A DNA stretch of 8,276 nucleotides from Methanosarcinales archaeon (GTDB taxonomy: Archaea > Halobacteriota > Methanosarcinia > Methanosarcinales > Methanocomedenaceae). The notes beneath the pieces are model-generated. The model had not been told where the DNA came from. It was given only the letters and a program-made list of their open reading frames with translations, and made no database searches. Of this stretch, positions 6,354 to 8,276 are shown one piece after another. A program made the translations under genes and the position numbers. The DNA lies in contig JAGLRT010000055.1 in assembly GCA_023136155.1 (NCBI GenBank), positions 1-8,276 on the forward strand. The letters are read 5' to 3'. Position 1 is the first letter of the stretch, and each line of letters starts with the position of its first letter.

Positions 6354-7019
6354 TTATTCAGGTTGCCTGTTTGACATTACGAATTTTATTGTCACAGCTG
6401 CTGCAAATAACACAGCCAACCCTATGGGATAATAAGTTGACCTTATGATTTGCCATTGGTCGACCCATACAAGATAACCTGTGGTAATAAGAGCTACAGA
6501 CGCCACGATACCTGATAATTCCACAGGTACTTTGACGCTGCCAATGGTTATTTTGTTCATGTTATCCTGGCGTTTTAACTTGATATTTACCTTTTCCAGC
6601 TCTTTTTGGAGGTTTTTGATTTCTGACTTGTTCTCAATGCTAAGCGAATCTACCGTTATGGCTGTTTGGTCCTTCAGGTTTGTTTGCTGCTTGGTAAGAG
6701 CTTTTATTTTATCATTGGTAGCCTTGATGTCATGCATCATTTCACTCAACGACTTATGTATCTGGCTCAGGTCTTTCGATTTAATCGTACCCAGTTCAAG
6801 GTGCATCTCACCCTGAAGTGCCTGTAACGTACTAATTTCACCATTGAGTTTTTCAACATCAATGTCTTTCCACTGGTCACTTTCAGGTTCCGGTAAAACT
6901 AAGTTTGATTCGGTCGTATTTCCAGACAATCTCCTTTCAATCGCACGCAAACGCCTATCAAGGCTCCGTAAGTTCTGGTCAAATGACTCGATCCTGCCGT
7001 TAATATCTAGTCTGTCCAT
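6354..7019 (-). CDS. Coiled-coil membrane protein with two C-terminal transmembrane helices
   Basis: The product has 221 residues and I recognise no family. Residues 1-32 (heptad-like LRSLDRRLRAIERRL) and about 57-155 are long amphipathic helices with coiled-coil character, rich in Lys, Glu, Gln and Leu, separated by an acidic Pro-containing linker (about 33-56). Two hydrophobic segments near 166-186 and 197-215 form a tail hairpin, so the coiled coil would face the cytoplasm. There is no signal peptide. The start ATG 7019 has no clear Shine-Dalgarno; TAAAATAT (plus-strand 7041-7048) would serve as TATA on the minus strand at the right distance for a leaderless transcript. The gene lies on the opposite strand between pilin-like genes, which makes an accessory role in the surface or pilus system possible. 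Nothing in the sequence proves it. Confidence 0.8.
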   Translation of the reverse strand: MDRLDINGRIESFDQNLRSLDRRLRAIERRLSGNTTESNLVLPEPESDQWKDIDVEKLNGEISTLQALQGEMHLELGTIKSKDLSQIHKSLSEMMHDIKATNDKIKALTKQQTNLKDQTAITVDSLSIENKSEIKNLQKELEKVNIKLKRQDNMNKITIGSVKVPVELSGIVASVALITTGYLVWVDQWQIIRSTYYPIGLAVLFAAAVTIKFVMSNRQPE

Positions 7020-7097
7020 TTTGTCACTAATCCGGCAAGCTAAAATATCAAATCATATTTATACATTGTCATCTTTTAACGAAATGTGTCTGGAAAA
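7020..7097. promoter_or_regulatory. Divergent promoter region for the coiled-coil and large pilin-like genes
   Basis: These 78 bases separate two divergent starts. On the plus strand ATTTATAC (7057-7064) predicts a start near 7087 and an 11-base leader before ATG 7098. On the minus strand TGATATTTTA (plus coordinates 7041-7050) predicts a start at or near ATG 7019. The boxes lie about 15 bases apart, so the two transcription complexes would interfere or be controlled together. Confidence 0.5.
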
Positions 7098-8276
7098 ATG
7101 TGGGAAGATGAACAGGGTATTGATACGGTTCCCTTAAAACTGGTAGTCTACCTGATACTGGTCGGTGTCATAATTGCAATTGCAGCAATTGGCCTGAAAA
7201 ATGCCGGACCCCAGATGGATGCAGCATTAATGGAACGGCAGATGGGTGAATTTAAGTCATCTTTCAAGCAGATGCAATCAGGATACGCCCGTGACATATC
7301 TGACCCTTATGCTCCCACAGGTAATATCAGGAACTTTGACATGGTGTTACCAGACAGTCTTGAATACATAAGCTTTGGTGTTGACCCTGACCCCGACAAC
7401 AATGGCATTCTCACTGACACGCCGCCCGGACTTGAGACTGATGATGGCAATGTTATCTTCTACAAACTCATGGGCGGCAGCAAGACGCTTATCAAACTTG
7501 ACGATTCAGTACAGCTAAGGGAGGGCGTGTTATCTGGCGGCCGCTGGGCACCAAATGTAGTAGACGGGTTGCAGCAGGCAATGGTGATAAAAGGAGACAG
7601 CCAGTCAGTGACTTTTGAATTGGTATATGACAGGGGAGATGTCTACACTATGTCCCATCTGACAGATGATGTGGATGCATACATTAAACCTGACAACACC
7701 GGAGGTCTCCCGAATGGACTGCTGGTGTCAGTACAGCCGGATTCAGTGCCTGCCGATGAAGTGGTGGATGCCAGGGTCAGTGTACAGGTAATAGATAGCA
7801 GGGGTTACAACGTACAGATAGAGGGGCGAATCATCAACCTGAGCAGTTTACGTGGAAACCTCAGTGCAGACCAAATCATAACTAATTCTCACGGTAGTGG
7901 GAGTACAACCATAACATCAGGAGAATTGGGACTATGTGTGATTACTGCCCGTTCACCCGGCCTGCATAACGGTAGTTGTGAAGTTGCATTTACCTTGCCG
8001 CCTGTGGTATTGGAGGTTAATGACTGGATTATGTCATCACTCAATGGTGGTCCTGACGATGAATTAAGTGTGGATTTTGAGATTAAACATGATGCGGTGT
8101 ACAGTGTCACCTTAACGGGTCAGGGTACGGAGGCTCACTGGCCCCTTTTCCCGGAGGAATGGGCCATTGCCAGGATTGAAAATGATGGTGTGATTATGGG
8201 CGATAAAGAAATAGCCAGCGGTTCAAAAATAGATGTACCCTTTGGGAATGTGATGCTGGGTGCAGGCAATCATACC
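7098..8276 (+). CDS. Large pilin-like surface protein with Ig-like domain (3'-truncated by window edge)
   Basis: The frame is open from ATG 7098 to the last base, giving 393 residues with no stop. The N-terminus has a short acidic leader ending in Gly7 (MWEDEQG), then IDTVPLKLVV and a hydrophobic helix to about residue 33, the same plan as the two small pilin-like proteins. A region follows with MERQMGEFKSSFKQMQSGYARD (in part) and GVDPDPDNNG; Asp96, Asp98, Asp100 and Asn102 resemble a thrombospondin-type-3-like calcium loop. Residues about 208-300 fit a bacterial Ig-like (Big_1-type) beta sandwich (LLVSVQPDSVPADEVV, VQVIDSRGYNV, TITSGELG). More beta-rich sequence runs to the edge. It is most likely a large exported subunit or adhesin assembled or anchored by the TadC-like system. 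GTG 7086 is in frame, but it lies at or before the predicted transcript start. Confidence 0.85.
   Translation, partial: MWEDEQGIDTVPLKLVVYLILVGVIIAIAAIGLKNAGPQMDAALMERQMGEFKSSFKQMQSGYARDISDPYAPTGNIRNFDMVLPDSLEYISFGVDPDPDNNGILTDTPPGLETDDGNVIFYKLMGGSKTLIKLDDSVQLREGVLSGGRWAPNVVDGLQQAMVIKGDSQSVTFELVYDRGDVYTMSHLTDDVDAYIKPDNTGGLPNGLLVSVQPDSVPADEVVDARVSVQVIDSRGYNVQIEGRIINLSSLRGNLSADQIITNSHGSGSTTITSGELGLCVITARSPGLHNGSCEVAFTLPPVVLEVNDWIMSSLNGGPDDELSVDFEIKHDAVYSVTLTGQGTEAHWPLFPEEWAIARIENDGVIMGDKEIASGSKIDVPFGNVMLGAGNHT

Noticed and set aside
6481..6816. Plus-strand ORF of 111 residues opposite the coiled-coil gene
   Set aside because: It is antisense to heptad-patterned coding sequence; its hydrophobic runs simply mirror the Lys/Glu/Gln codons of the coiled coil.
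7889..8110. Minus-strand ORF of 73 residues
   Set aside because: It lies wholly inside the open frame of the large pilin-like protein, and its low-complexity Ser/Pro-rich translation is typical of an antisense shadow.
1..8276. CRISPR array, insertion sequence, tRNA or rRNA gene
   Set aside because: No regularly spaced direct repeats, transposase-like ORF, terminal inverted repeats, tRNA cloverleaf or rRNA-like conserved segments were seen.

Overview
The window looks like chromosomal DNA of a euryarchaeon, most likely of the Methanosarcinales/ANME-type lineages. Several of its genes have a BRE/TATA-type promoter placed so that transcription would start at or just before the start codon. One ribosome-binding site is a perfect GGAGGTGA. 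The gene set combines a tungsten aldehyde:ferredoxin oxidoreductase, a large protein resembling a methanogen-type family of unknown function, an archaeal-type tRNA-dihydrouridine synthase, and a two-domain TadC/ArlJ-like pilus membrane protein. The lineage is an inference; there is no rRNA or marker gene here to fix it.

Layout. (1) Positions 1-2225, plus strand: the 3' end of an aldehyde:ferredoxin oxidoreductase gene, a tightly coupled 503-residue protein (DUF2193-like from memory, C-terminal CxxC/CxxC knuckle), and a small acidic ORF of uncertain status. (2) Positions 2236-3186, minus strand: a complete dihydrouridine synthase gene, convergent with block 1 and apparently transcribed leaderless. 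(3) Positions 3187-3455: a divergent intergenic region with two outward promoters, a third promoter aimed at a 14-bp stem-loop with a C-rich loop (candidate small RNA), and a perfect 14-bp palindrome. (4) Positions 3456-6329, plus strand: a 645-residue polytopic TadC-like protein, then two small pilin-like proteins that look like diverged tandem duplicates. (5) Positions 6354-7019, minus strand: a coiled-coil protein with two C-terminal membrane spans. (6) Positions 7098-8276, plus strand: a third, much larger pilin-like/surface protein that runs off the window.

Blocks 4-6 appear to form an archaeal type IV pilus (Tad-like) locus. The three secreted proteins share an N-terminal pattern: a short charged leader ending in Gly, a Pro-x-[basic/Asn]-x-Val-Val signature, and a hydrophobic helix. 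They have different C-terminal domains. The simplest reading is one platform protein (TadC-like) assembling small, probably abundant subunits plus a large Ig-domain tip or adhesin-like subunit. The assembly ATPase and prepilin peptidase are not in the window.
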